Source: Isoetes taiwanensis (Eukaryota; Streptophyta; Lycopodiopsida; Isoetales; Isoetaceae). From it: 64,000 bases of DNA. The notes beneath the pieces were generated by a model that was not told the DNA's origin, did not search any database, and saw only the letters and a program-made list of their open reading frames with translations. This document shows positions 11,645 to 24,000 of this stretch, piece by piece (positions within the stretch are counted from its first letter, which is position 1; every line of letters starts with the position of its first letter). The stretch spans positions 15,676,003-15,740,002 of the forward strand of contig JAJEKV010000030.1 of assembly GCA_021234155.1 (NCBI GenBank), in the 5' to 3' direction. The translations under genes and the position numbers were made by a program.

Positions 11645-14113
11645 CATTGATCTCCTCCAATAGTAACTAATTCTTCTTGATCTCCTTGAGAAATATTGAT
11701 ATTCTTGACTGAATGTGGTGACTGTAATGAATGTGGTGACTGTGGTGACTGTGCTGGATGTGGTGAATGTGGTGACTGTGATGAATGTGGTGATAGTGGT
11801 GACTGTGCTAAATGTGGTGAATGTGGTGAATGTGCTAAATGTGGTGAATGAGATGGTGGTGAATGTGGTGACTGTGATGAGTGTGGTGAATATGAACTGA
11901 TCTGATTTACCTCATCCTCTAGAATTTACGCATGCCACCAAGCTGCTTGTACCATTGCCGATTGTGCTAAAGCATCCGCCACACTGTTTTGCTCTCTTGG
12001 AACATGTACTACAACACATTGCTGAAAATATGACTTCAAATCCATGGCTTGTTGATATAAGCCTCTCAAATTAGCACTTAAAACCTGAAATTGATCCATA
12101 AGTTAGAGTCTCAAAAAATAGTCAAACAATCAATTCGCTTCTTCTTTGCCAAATGCATCCCTTGAATAAGTGCATGATATTAAGCCTGATTATTACTGCT
12201 TGCATCGCATGCCATACTCAATGTAACAAGCTTGTTCTCATGCCCATATACTAGAAAGACTCCTATGCCTCCATAATTCTTGAGCTTAGAAAATGCACCA
12301 TCAAAATACATTTGTCCTTCTATACTGGGCTAATTTGTGTTTGTCCCATCCCTGCTTGATGTCAAAATTAACATCTCTACTGGATCATGATCAATATCTT
12401 GCTGAAATAAAGTCTCACCAATGGGTCTTTGTATGGACTCTTCCTTCATGTTTACAATAGTCTCTTGTAACTCATCTTCACCAATACTTTCAAGTCTTTG
12501 GAGATACTTGTCTGCAACTTGCTGCTGTAAATGACATATTTCTGAACTTTGGGTACCTTTTAACCATTTGTACAAAGTCTATCTTCCTTATCACCCACTT
12601 CCAAGACCTGAAGACAACTAAGACCTTGCTGCCCTGTCACCTTTGCATCCTCTTTGCTGATTTCTAACTGTGGGCTGGTCAAAGAAAGATTACAAAGAAA
12701 TGTACCATTTTTTTTTTTTTTTTTTTTTTTTTGAAAGTAAGAAGTTTTTGTATTGATCAAATAGGAAAAATTACAATACAAAGATCCCTTATGGATCAGA
12801 TATAATTTAAGCACAAATGATCCCATACGGATCCGAACTCATATCTGTAGCTACCGTATATATAAGTCTTCTCTCAACCTCTTCTTCTGTTTAACAACAG
12901 AATACTACAGGAGCAAAATACTCATTTTCCAGAAACTGCAGATAAATCTTGAATGCTCTAAAACAACCTTCTGCAAAAGTAGAGATGAAGAGAAAAAGAG
13001 ACAAAGAGTAATCTGAGCAGTCTCCCGCACTGCTCAAAGAAGGCACATGTGCTTCAATCTTGAATCAATTATACAGATTGGATACCAAAAGAGAAATTAA
13101 AAGAGATGCTGCATTGTTGGGATGTGCCAGTCAGCCCACCTGAAAAGCTAGACACACAGCCCAGCCGCCAAAGCTCTCTCCAAAGCCTGATTCATAATAT
13201 CTGGTCTTGATATGGAAGCCTCGTCCTGGACACAATCAAATCCCTAGCTCGGCAATCTCAAGTAATCTGTCATCTTGTTTCAAATCCATAGAATAATGAT
13301 CAAAGAACTTACTCTGCCCTCTTCCAAGAAAACATTCTAAATCTTTCTGCTAGCAAGAAAGAGCAGGAGGAGAGGGAAAATCCATCTGCTTGAAAGATCT
13401 GGGAAATTAAGACTATGATGCTAAATTCAAGAACTGTTTTTCCAACCAAGAATGCAAAGATTCTACTCCACCTTATAAGCCTAATTTGCTCTTTCGGTGT
13501 GTTTCTGCAGTAAAAGACGGCTGCATCTTGCATCTGTCTAAGCTAAAACAGAATGACGGCAGCATCTTGCATCTAAGCATAAAACAGAATGCTTCTTATA
13601 GTAGAAGCATAGAGTAGACAGACCACGTTAGTGGCTTGGCAGCATACCCTGGTGAGAACCGCCACAAATTGCTCTCAAATGAAACATCAAGGGAAGAAAC
13701 CAGAAACTCACTTGTAGACGGCAAACCCTTGCTAGCCCCCACATGCTGAAAGATCCCTGTTATGCTGCAGCAGTGCCGGATTGAGAGGGAGGGACGGTCC
13801 CCCTCTCACAGCCGCCCTAGCCGCTAACGGAAGCGGAGGCGGAGGCGCTGCCAAGAAACGTCATCCTGTCTGTTTTTTTCACCAGAATAGAAATGTACCA
13901 TTTGCTGATTTCAGAGGATGGTCTATCGTAACCTTGTACTCTCCTTGAAAGATGTTCATTTCACGCCTCCTCCATGAAGTCTCAGCTTGCACAACATCTA
14001 GCCATGTCCGGCTCAGGAACAAAGTATAAGTTTCGGCATGCACAGTCTCTGGAAATTTCAAAACTATGAAATCGAAAATTGCATCCACCTCATAGACATT
14101 GCACAAAACATTT
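11645..14113 (-). mobile_element. Gypsy copy 2, inverted, truncated at both ends and split by a retroposon
   Basis: On the minus strand this matches copy 1 from the protease region to just past the minisatellite before RT. Segment 13904-14113 encodes protease residues ending KSANGTF. Segment 12330-12700 encodes the linker (IQRPIGETLFQQ and related). Segment 11900-12330 contains the RNase H in broken frames. Segment 11716-11890 is the CACCACATT-type array in reverse. It is interrupted at 12711-13888 by a poly(A) retroposon with a 15-bp target duplication. Where copy 1 has TAG (3578), copy 2 has CAG, and it keeps about 25 nt lost from copy 1. The RNase-H-before-RT order is therefore ancestral to both copies. 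Confidence 0.85.
12711..13888 (-). mobile_element. Poly(A) retroposon inserted in gypsy copy 2
   Basis: The 1178-bp insert is bounded by the perfect 15-bp direct repeat AGAAATGTACCATTT (12696-12710 and 13889-13903). A T-run at its left edge is the poly(A) tail of a minus-strand insertion. The 3' end before the tail (ATCAATACAAAAACTTCTTACTTTC) resembles the end of the L1 at 38.3 kb (AAACACCTCTTACTCTC), which suggests mobilisation by L1 machinery or a 5'-truncated L1 relative. The body has no long open frame. Its 5' part is GC-rich (CGCCTCCGCTTCCG), and a ~40-bp duplication with GCATCTTGCATCT lies near 13510-13590. It may instead be a retroposed transcript. Confidence 0.75.
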
Positions 14114-15007
14114 CTTTGCAGAATGTGACATGATGCACTTGGAGTGCGAGGCTTTGTGCCACTACTTGACATACTTGTGCAAAGTGGGAGAAATGAAAGA
14201 GGATAGTTATCCAAGGCTTGCTTTGAAGGGAACATTTGATAAAGGCTGGTATGCAGATGGGTTAATATGGTTGCGCAAATGGGAGATTTGTATAGAGGAC
14301 CTTGCTTCAAATAAAAATAGGATACGTGAATGGGTCAAAGAAGTTGTAAAAGGAAGGATTTGGCATAGTCCTGGGGTAAAGATGCTTCATTATAGACAGG
14401 TGATGAATCCTTCGTTACACGGTATGAAGTACCTAAAGGAAAATATATCTATGAAGAAAAGACACACAATATCCAGAATGCGGTTGAGTGCGCATCATTT
14501 GTGGGTAGAAGTGGGGAGATGGTATAATATACCGCGAGAGTATCGAATGTGCAGGGCTTGTGGAATGGATGAGATAGAGGATGAGGAACATGAAATTCTC
14601 CTGTGCCCCGCATACCAATCACTGAGGAAAAATTTTGACATCGCAATGAGTAGTTTCAGCAATTCTTTGGATTACCGGCCTCAAGAGTCGGGAGCTTTTT
14701 AATCGACTTGTTGGAATTGAGAGAGGTAGCAATTAAAACTTTTGAATGTAATCTAAATGATGTAGATAGAGAGGAGAGCGAGGACGAGCATCTCGATTAT
14801 GAGTGCTTATCTCGACAGTTCAGAGAGTCTGATTATGTGATGGTCTTGTAGACCTGATGGTCTCACAAGACGTAATAATACACATTATTTCTTCTTCTTC
14901 TTCTTCTTCTTCTTCTTCTTCTTCTTCTTCTTCTTCTTCTTCTTCTTCTTCTTCTTCTTCTTCTTCTTCTTCTTCTGTTCTCTCCTCCTCCTCCTCCTCC
15001 TCCTCCT
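14114..15007 (+). mobile_element. LINE 3' fragment (copy a) with 3' hairpin and (TTC)n/(TCC)n tail
   Basis: A 5'-truncated non-LTR retrotransposon. The open frame to 14702 covers the region after RT: AECDMMHLECEALCHYL matches the same segment of the other LINE copies, and the gag-like knuckle CRACGMDEIEDEEHEILLC (CX2CX10HX4C) followed by CPAYQSLR is the zf-RVT type terminus. After the stop comes the hairpin AGACC-TGAT-GGTCT (14850-14863), then ACGTAATAATACA and a (TTC)n tail (14888-14974) passing into (TCC)n. The left side joins gypsy copy 2 directly, so the LINE inserted into it or next to it. Confidence 0.8.
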
Positions 15008-17760
15008 TCGAATACGTTCTTACAAAGACTACGGTCAGATAATGTTAAAAAACATTTAAAAGCCTCGTTCAGAGTAAGGACATGTCTCCCAATATCTACC
15101 CTGGTGTTTTATGCCAGGCCACATCAGGTACTCCTACTTCCATTATCCCTTAATATAATGGACATTTCACAATATAGCTTAAATTTAGATCTTATTGTAA
15201 TATATGCATAACATGTACTTAAACTTTTACTTGAAATAGTAATCATTCTTTCATTTATTTATCATGAAAAATATAATCGTTTTACAATATAAATTTACCA
15301 ATAGAAAGATCTCACCAAGTTCTTGCCATAAATCATATTCCTTCACGTCTTTAATCTTTTTATAATTCTTAACTCCAGCAATTTTAATTCCAAATATTCC
15401 CATCTCTTTCGAGCTAACGACCACCCTAGAAACAAAATAGAGACAATTGGAGGAGAGAACCCGTACTTGCAGCCAATCAATACACAATTAGCATGATAAT
15501 GGTAAATGTGCAAGGGCCAAAAGGTACATTGGGTCTCTCAGCTTATCGCTGATCACTAATTGTATCCTTTTGCCCTGAGGTGACATTAACAAGAAAGGAA
15601 TCTGGAATATTAATATTTCTAGCAAGATAAACTTCTCAGATGATCTCAAACATAACCATTAGACGAGAACTAATTTCTTAGTCCCAGATCTAGCTGGTTA
15701 TTATGATATCAAAGATATTTTTCAGTCATAGATTCTTAAATATAAGATTCAAAGCTTCATATTTCTATACAACTTCCAAAGTATCTCATTATCCAACATA
15801 AGACTTAGAACTGAAGATCCCCTTTAAGAAGATTAGAAAATCAGAATTAAGACCTCAAGGTCATGGTTATGCAAAACTCGTTAAATCCATGTATATTAAT
15901 GGAAGCACTGAGAATTTTAGATCTATCTTCTAACTCTGCCCTGCGCCATAGACGAAGCCAAACAAGCAAGGCATTGCAATCTTGTATATAAAAAAGCATG
16001 AACACATTCAAACAAGCCAAGCACTGCAATCTTGTGCATGGCAGCATTTATCATTGCAATTTGAATGCTGAAGAAGCTCGTAAATATCAACTGTTTATTT
16101 GATTTTACTTTGAAACAGATAATCATTTGTAACATAAGCTTATGAAGCAAGAAGCAATATGTCACTCTAGTAGATCTAGAAATAATAAAGAACCTGATAT
16201 TTGGAAGTCGTGCAAGCCATCCAAGTGACTGCACCAGTTTGTGCATGAACACATCCAGCCTGCAATGGAACTTCAACCATGGCTCCTGCTTTAGTACTGC
16301 TTATAGTTTCCATATGTGGCATGAACGCACCATAGGAGGAAGGCATCTTGATCTTCTTATGAGAACCATAAATTGTGCTTCAAAAGCCCTCTTTGTTTAT
16401 GATGTTATGATCAACAGCCACTAAGGCCAAAATTCCTATCTACCTGGTCGGAGATAACATAAAAGACTCCATTTGATTAAGATGTGAATCCATATCTAGA
16501 ATCCAGATCAACACATTATTGTGATAAATGAAACAATCGTGTATCATACCTTATCAGAGATTTAGAAAAGGATGGAGGCCACATAATCCAGCTATTTCAT
16601 GAGACATCCTTGAGAATATGTGCTATGAATAATCGCAGAGCTGTTTCCAGATCAAGGCCATATGAGCATCTGCAGTTTTGCCCTAGTAGTTTACAGAGAG
16701 CAAGCATTTACCAGCAGTTTCATCCCTTAACCGTGTCCAGAAACCATGCTGGCATGGAGCCGACAGTTCCAACTAGCAACATATTTTCATACAAATGGTC
16801 AAGGTTTTGTATGCCCTAACCCAGAAAACAAGTCCTTGCATCTGATCCTTGATCAATCCGAACCATATATCTATGCCTATGCAGCATCTACATGCATGAA
16901 ACAATCCGAATAGCCCAGTAATACTATTTCAGGACTAGCTAGGCATGCAAGCGGTCGTTTTGGCGCCATAGCCAAAATGAGGAAAAGGCCGTTATGCAAT
17001 TATGCGTAATCTGCCATATTTTTCTTAGGTGAAAATCCTAAAGGGAAAATCGCCCTTTGCTCAAAGTGGGAAGAAAGTAGGCCCTTTCATGGCACTAGCG
17101 GCCGTGATTACTAAGCCACAAAGTCCCCAAGAGGTATGCGGCTACTTCAACAACAAATCCATTCATGAATAAATAAAATAAATTCATGCCTTATGAATTA
17201 TCCTGCGTTTTCCAAAGTTTGCTATATTATGCTTAGCCAAAACGACACCATAGATAGTACAATAGTTTTGAAAGCTTCAAAAAGCATTCAATGTGCTATA
17301 ACTTTGTATGTACGTCTAAACATAGTTATCTAAGTTGAATAATTGCCTTTTTACATGGTTCCACCATAGCATTAAATAACGTGGTGTACCATTGAAGGGA
17401 CACATTCCTTCCCATAGGCACTTAGCACTAAGGTCATCCTATTATATATATGACCATAATAATAGTCCAACATTTTAAGTATTAGAAGCTAACTTGCACA
17501 ATGCACAAGAACTTTCTCGATTTTCCATGTAAGGTGGGACTCCATCATTTGACCAAAGAGCCATATTCAAAACAAACCCACTATGCAATATTGTCTAATT
17601 TCCTTAGTAGCTCATGTTGCATTTTTGCATCTTAGCATGGTTCATACCCCATACTATTGAAAGTATAATCATGTAAAATTGTTTTGCCTCATGTGGCCTT
17701 ATAGACTCAATCCTCTTGCATAACAACATCTAGATTTTCTTTTCTCATTTCAATTATTTG
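15008..17760. other. Spacer, no supported gene
   Basis: AT-rich sequence without long frames. On the minus strand 16195-16346 could be a small exon (ATG at 16346, ends TATCAG before GTTCTT), but the donor is poor and the peptide is unknown to me. A near-duplicate of CAAACAAGCCAAGCACTGCAAT words occurs at about 15958-16035. Confidence 0.3.
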
Positions 17761-17784
17761 AAGAATCAAAAAAGAATATTCTTC

Positions 17785-17986
<202 letters not shown>

Positions 17987-18452
17987 ACATTGAAGATGAG
18001 ATGCATGTGATTGTGGAATGCCCGGCCTACCAATGCATACGAGACAAGTATGGGACCAAGGTTCCCAATTTGACAAGCTTCTTTGACCTTCCGCATAAGA
18101 TTGTAAGTGGATTTCTTATAGAAATGTTTTTGATAAGAGGGGAGAGGATAAAAAGTTACAAATCTCTTATTGGAGAATTTGAGGAAGACGTGAGAGAGAG
18201 TAGTGATGTCCTATCTGTGGACACACTAGAATAAATGGTAAAACTTAAACTATGTATAGTTTGGAACGTCTCATAGACCTGATGGTCTCGCAGGCATGAT
18301 GCCAATATATTCTATTCTATTCTATTCTATTCTATTCTATTCTATTCTATTCTATTCTATTCTATTCTATTCTATTCTATTCTATTCTATTCTATTCTAT
18401 TCTATTCTATTCTATTCTATTCTATTCTATTCTATTCTATTCTCTTGTGATC
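17987..18452 (+). mobile_element. LINE 3' fragment (copy b) with 3' hairpin and (TATTC)n tail
   Basis: Only the last ~80 codons survive: KVCGCDDIEDEMHVIVECPAYQ is the zf-RVT terminus of the same LINE family, ending at 18234. The 3' UTR has the same hairpin AGACC-TGAT-GGTCT (18275-18288), then about 18 bp to a (TATTC)n tail at 18307-18452. The fragment starts exactly where the upstream CT microsatellite ends. Confidence 0.8.
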
Positions 18453-19774
18453 CAGCTAGAACGGAAATACATGGGTATGTGATCCAGCTGTTAATGTATG
18501 CAGATGAGATATAGTCATTCTTGCACGCTCTAAGGATCATATGCAAAAACACTTGGAATGTTTGGCCGATTTTTGTGATCAAACAGGTATGCAGGTGAAC
18601 CTCAAAAAGACGAGCATTATGACAGTAGGAGCGCTTAAGCAAGAACCCATTTTCAGATATAAGGGGCGTGTGGTAAGTATGTGCGATTCATACAAATATT
18701 TGGGTCTTTTATTTTGCAGGAATCATAGGTGGAATGCATGCATCACACAACGGATTGATGGCAGACAAAGGGCTTTATATGCATTGCAGAGCATGTGTAG
18801 GAGAACACACCTTTGGTCATGGCATCTTAAGGTGAGACTCTTTCAGTTGCAGAGCGTAGTCTTATATGGATGTGAAATTTGGGGATCAAGTTTGCCGCAA
18901 TGCTTATGGGATGACATTGAGCAGGTCTTATATACATTCTTGAGACTGGAATTTGGAGTTAAAGCCCAAACACCTTACCCTATGATGTTAGCAGAATGTG
19001 GTCTCATGCCTTTGGAAGGGGAAGCGATCCTTAGATGCATTACGTATTTTAAGAAGGTGTTACTCATGGATGACACTAGAATTACACGCAAGGCTTTGTT
19101 AGCCAGCAAGGAAAAGGGGTTGTTCTAGGATGTCAAGAAATGGCTCAATAAATGGGATATACAATGGGATGAAGTGGTCTTAGTAGAATCTGATTTAAGA
19201 CAATGGATATCCAAGAAGGTACATAAGAAGATGTGGTCACAACCCAAGACCAAAATGATTTTATATAAGAAGAATATTAAACCCACATTGGAATCGGCAG
19301 GGAACCTAAGGGAAAATATTTCTATCCAAAAAAGGCATGCTATTTGCAGGATTCGGCCTAGTTCACATCATTTAGATGTGGAAGTGGGTAGCTGGGGACA
19401 TATTATTCCTAGAGATCAAAGATATTGTATATTGTGTGGCGAAGATAAGGTTGAGAATGAGGACCATGCATTGCTTCGATGTACGACGTACAATATGTTA
19501 TGGGATAAGTTTGGAATACACTACGAAGATCTGCCAACCCTCTTCACCCTAAATGGGGATATATTAGAGAAATATTTGGTTGAGCTTTTACAGTATAGAG
19601 AAGTTTGTATGTATAAATATAATGTTGATGATAATAACAGTGAGAGTGAGAGTGATAAGCTAGAGAAGGATTCAGAAACTCATCTATTGTTTTACGATGA
19701 CATTTAAAATTGTCGTCTAATAGCGTTCGAGGCCTCCCACAACGTAATACACTTTCTTTCTTTCTTTCTTTCTT
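18453..19774 (+). mobile_element. LINE 3' fragment (copy c) with (TTTC)n tail
   Basis: Begins inside RT: QLLMYADEI is the motif C box with the second Asp changed to Glu and a stop following, then CDSYKYLGLLF (thumb), a VVLYGCEIWGSSL segment, LAECGLMPLEGEAILR, and after a frame break near 19128 the knuckle CILCGEDKVENEDHALLRC (CX2CX10HX4C). The stop is at 19705-19707. The 3' UTR holds GAGGCCTC instead of a looped hairpin, then ACGTAATACAC and a short (TTTC)n at 19751-19773. It starts directly at the end of copy b's (TATTC)n tail, giving a head-to-tail arrangement. Confidence 0.82.
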
Positions 19775-22700
19775 GTTATTGCCAATGTAGCACGATGAAA
19801 AAATTGCTTCTTCTCTAACTTTCCACTATTTTTTCATCGTTTGGCATTCTCATCTTTGCCATGTTTTTGCAATTTGGCATGTTTTTGCAATCCTTTGAAG
19901 CATGTTTATTTTGTTCTTGAATTTTCAACTGGATTTCAAATTAGGAGTACTTCATATATAGTTTTCTTGTATTTTCATTGATTGTTGGTCATGGGGAGCT
20001 TCATCCACTACTTTGCTCGTTTATTGCTCTTTGATATTCTCACATGTTTATTGCTCGACCATTCATTGTCGCCTGCATTCTATCGGTGTATAATCCATTG
20101 GATCTTTGGGGATTAGGGCATAGTTCATTCTGTTATTTAGGTGCTTGTGTTTTAAAAAAAAATTCTTGCACTAGTCATGTGGTTTCTTATTTCGGATGCG
20201 TGTTTAATGCATTTTTCTACATTCCAACATGCACTTGTAAATTGTGTTGCTAGACATGTTTTCTCTTCAGATGCTATATTGTTAAGTTCTAGTTTTGCTG
20301 TAACATTAAGTTACTTCACCTTCGAGGAACATGATCTAGTTTTGCATTGGTACACTTGCTATTTGCAACAGTTACTTCACCTTAGAGGATTATGACCTAT
20401 TTTGCATTAGTGGACTTGCTATTTAATTATTTCACGTACGATGTTAAATTGGTTCATGTCTTTTTCCTTTTTTAGACATATTGTTCTAATGTTGTTCCTA
20501 GATAGTAACATGTTCCAACATGCACCCCAAATGTTGGGGATATTATACTATTTTGCACAAAGGTTATTTCTTGTAAAATGGACAACTTTTTGTTATAGGG
20601 CCTTCATATATATGGTTGATATATATGCCTATGTGATCATCCACCCGGGTCTGCATTTTAATTAAAAAAATTCGATTGAACATTTTGCATCTTTACTTGC
20701 TTTTATCTGGATATGAAGTATACAACGTTTGGCACTCACTACATTAAGTTTTTGTGACAGGGATTTTATATTGGAAACTTTCTCGTTTGGCCTTGTCAGC
20801 AGGTTATTGTACCATTGGGTTGTTTGTGACAGCTGCGCTTCAAGCATTGGTGGACTTGCTTTACTAACAATATGTCACTGTGTCAATGTTCATTTCACAC
20901 ATATTCTTACTTTTTCCTTTATTATTGCAAACAATATATACTGTGCTAGTTTTACTAACAATATCTTATTTTACATCGTCATTGTATTTTGGGAAAATTG
21001 TAAAACTACCCTTATATCTTCCTATAATTATTAAATTATCCCTGTATTTACAAAAATTATCAAAATACCCTTCTTTCTTTCAGTAGCAACGACTATTCCT
21101 TTCGTGCCAGAATATCACCATCCCAGAATCAGATTATGATGTTTGGGCAAAGCATGATCCCGAATCGATTATCTAAAGAGGGCTACATGACCAGAAAAAA
21201 AGCATTGAAAAGGAGAAGATTTGTCAAAGAAAGGGATTCGTTGAAGATTTCATGCTTGGAAACATCTCTTGTAAGTGATTCCTATATTTGCATGTTTTGT
21301 TTTGAAAGAAAAGAAGATCACAGTAGCCAACTGATTACAGGCTTCACATGTTTTGTTTTGAAAGAAAAGACCCAATGCCGCAATTAGAAAAAGCATTGCA
21401 ATTTGATTCTCTGTCAGATCTTAAAACTGCAGTTCGAACGTAAGCCATTGCATCACATACTGAATTTGTGGTCATAAAATCCGGTAAATAGAGATACAGG
21501 GTGAAGTGTAAAGACGAGCATTGCAGGCAGCTTCTTTTGTAATTGTAGATAGCAAGGAGTATGCTAAGTGTAATTGTAGATACGCAGGCCCAGCGTCGTG
21601 ATGAAATCTTCAACAATCCGTTCTTGTTTGTTCAGTAATCCTGTATGGTTTAAAGAAGAAGAACTTATGGAACTGTTCAAAGGATACTGCCCTTTTCGAA
21701 GCCACAAAGATGTAGGCAGCTTTTTTGTAATTATAGACCGTGCTTGCATTGACTTAAAGTCTGCCGCTTGACATCCATAGTGCTTGACTGAGGCACATCG
21801 CAGAGCAAAGGCCATGTCCAGATTCAAGCCTGGGATTTTTCATCTGTTTCGTTTGGGAGTGATGCGTTCCAAAAAATTTCATCAGTCTATGTGTATGTTT
21901 TATTTGGGCAAAAGTTTGAACAGATTATGGAGCTCTGTAGGATGAAGCCTACTTGCCTTAAAACAGAAGACCATGCAAAGCATCAAATATCTTGGATTGA
22001 AGCCGAAGCCTTACTGTTAAAAATTGCATCATTCAAGACGAAGTCGAATGCATGCCAACTGCGATGATATTTTTGGGGTTTTTGGTGTCGTATCCAATAC
22101 AATACAAGGGCATTCTAACAAATTCAGAAAATACAAGGGCATTATAAGAATTTTGAACAAAAAGAAGGGCATTTTTAGAATTTTCCCTTGTATTTTTGGT
22201 TGCCATTTTTCTCACTTTGTCATATGCTAACTTCATTGCTTTTCACCCCGCCCTTGACCCTGTCGACCTCCATCCCTTCTCTACCCTGCGCCGTAACCTC
22301 ACCTTCGACTTGGATCTCACATTTTTTACGACCATAACTCCAAATCAAATCCCCCTGGAACCCCCAAGTTATTATGCCAGGAATATACTTTTGCAATCTG
22401 GTAATTCTGATATGCAATATCTCTTGAGTCCTGCTCTTTCTTTGTTAAGGCATTTGGGACTATAAATAGAGTTTGTTGGAAAGTAGAGAGTCGGAGTTTA
22501 GAAAGTGGCATGAAATACACATCCTAAGCAGTTTGTTAAGGCATTTGAGACTATAAATAAAGTTTAACTTTGAAAATGATTGTTGGAAAGTAGAGAGTCG
22601 GAGTTTAGAAAGTCCTAGGGCAGTTAAAAATGTACAGGTTTACTTATAAAAAAACAAAAACGTTATTTTCCACATGGGATTTAGTGAGCTTGTTAATGGC

Positions 22701-23990
22701 CAAGTCTTATACTTAGCTTATAAACAATGGAATGTGCTGATCAGCACTGTTGCCAAATATGTGAAAGTTGGCAACATGTGGAAGTTATATGTCTCTTACA
22801 TATGCAACGAGCATATATTCTCATGCCAAAGGTACACTCTTAGATTTATTTGTCTCCATCCACCCAAGGTGTGCAGAAAGAGAATAAAATTAACACTATA
22901 TATGCACGACATGTGCTATCTATGTAGTAACAGATATTCTAAGAACCTGTCAAAAATGGACGACATATTCCTGGCAGGCTTTCCAAGGTACAAATTGTCC
23001 TTAGCTTGCCATGTGCTTGTCATCTAACCTATTCTGTCCGAACTAAAGCCATTATTCCCTCTGTATGTTTTACAGAAGACCTGTGAAAGATGTGTCTAGC
23101 AGCTATTCGCTGCAGAATAAAGGAAAAAAATCAATTTCTCTAAAAATAAGGGAAAACTTTGTTCAAATGGTCCATACCTCCATCAAAAAACAACTCATCA
23201 GTTTCTCACAATTTAAGAAGTACAAAATCAGAAGCAAAGACTTTGTCTTCTATTACAAGAAAACATCCTAAAACATCAGTAAACAATTTTAGATCACTAT
23301 TTTACATGAAAACAAAGCAACTCCCTCTATAAAGCTGTCATATCCATTCTTAGTGCAACTAGACAAGCTAGTAATCATTACAACCTTGAGTTGTCTGTTC
23401 TATGTAAATCAAGACTGCAGTTAAGGGCAGTCTCAAACTTTGGCCGGGATTACATACAAAGGAACTTCATGCTGATATGTAATCCAACTTCACAGAAACG
23501 TGATTATATATTCTTACCATGAAACTACTTTCCATAGTTGCATGGCTTCAGCGTAATGTGTCATGCATCGTTGATGCTAACATGAACAGTGGACCTCCTA
23601 TGCAAATCCAAATCTTAACCCCTCTGCCCTTCCCTACTTGGGTTTCAGTATTCTTAAAACATTGTGTGCTATTTGTTAGACTCACTGCAGCTTCCACATG
23701 CCCCATACTACATTTATCATGCCCCATATTACATCTATGATGAATGTTGCCTCTACCTTTGGAACTGCTGCTATCTATAACTTTTTGTATCTTCCGTGCA
23801 GCAATGTGTAAAGGGACCCTAGCCAGAATGTTCCAAGGCAAGTAAAGGACCTGATATATTAGACAAGTACTCAAGGAAAATCAAACAAGTAAAATTTATT
23901 ACAAAGCTCAAGATTAATTGAAAGAGTTACTTACCTGTCCTATGGGTGAAAGTTCTCAACTTAGGTCTCATATAAAAGGTTCAAGATTTC
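19775..23990. other. AT-rich spacer with small duplications
   Basis: No gene is supported. Duplications seen: GTTTTGTTTTGAAAGAAAAG at about 21294 and 21350, and a ~65-bp unit with GGAAAGTAGAGAGTCGGAGTTTAGAAAGT at about 22446-22506 and 22537-22612. On the minus strand CCCATAGGACAG before GTAAGTAAC (about 23934) is a good splice donor just downstream of the 24.0-kb gene, and AATATATCAG before GTCCTTTAC (about 23858) is a matching acceptor, so a 3'-UTR intron of that gene is possible. Confidence 0.35.
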
Positions 23991-24000
23991 AAGTTGTGGA

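Noticed and set aside
14857-15042. Serine-run peptide
   Set aside because: Translation of the (TTC)n/(TCC)n LINE tail.
18296-18514. ILFYS repeat peptide
   Set aside because: Translation of the (TATTC)n LINE tail.
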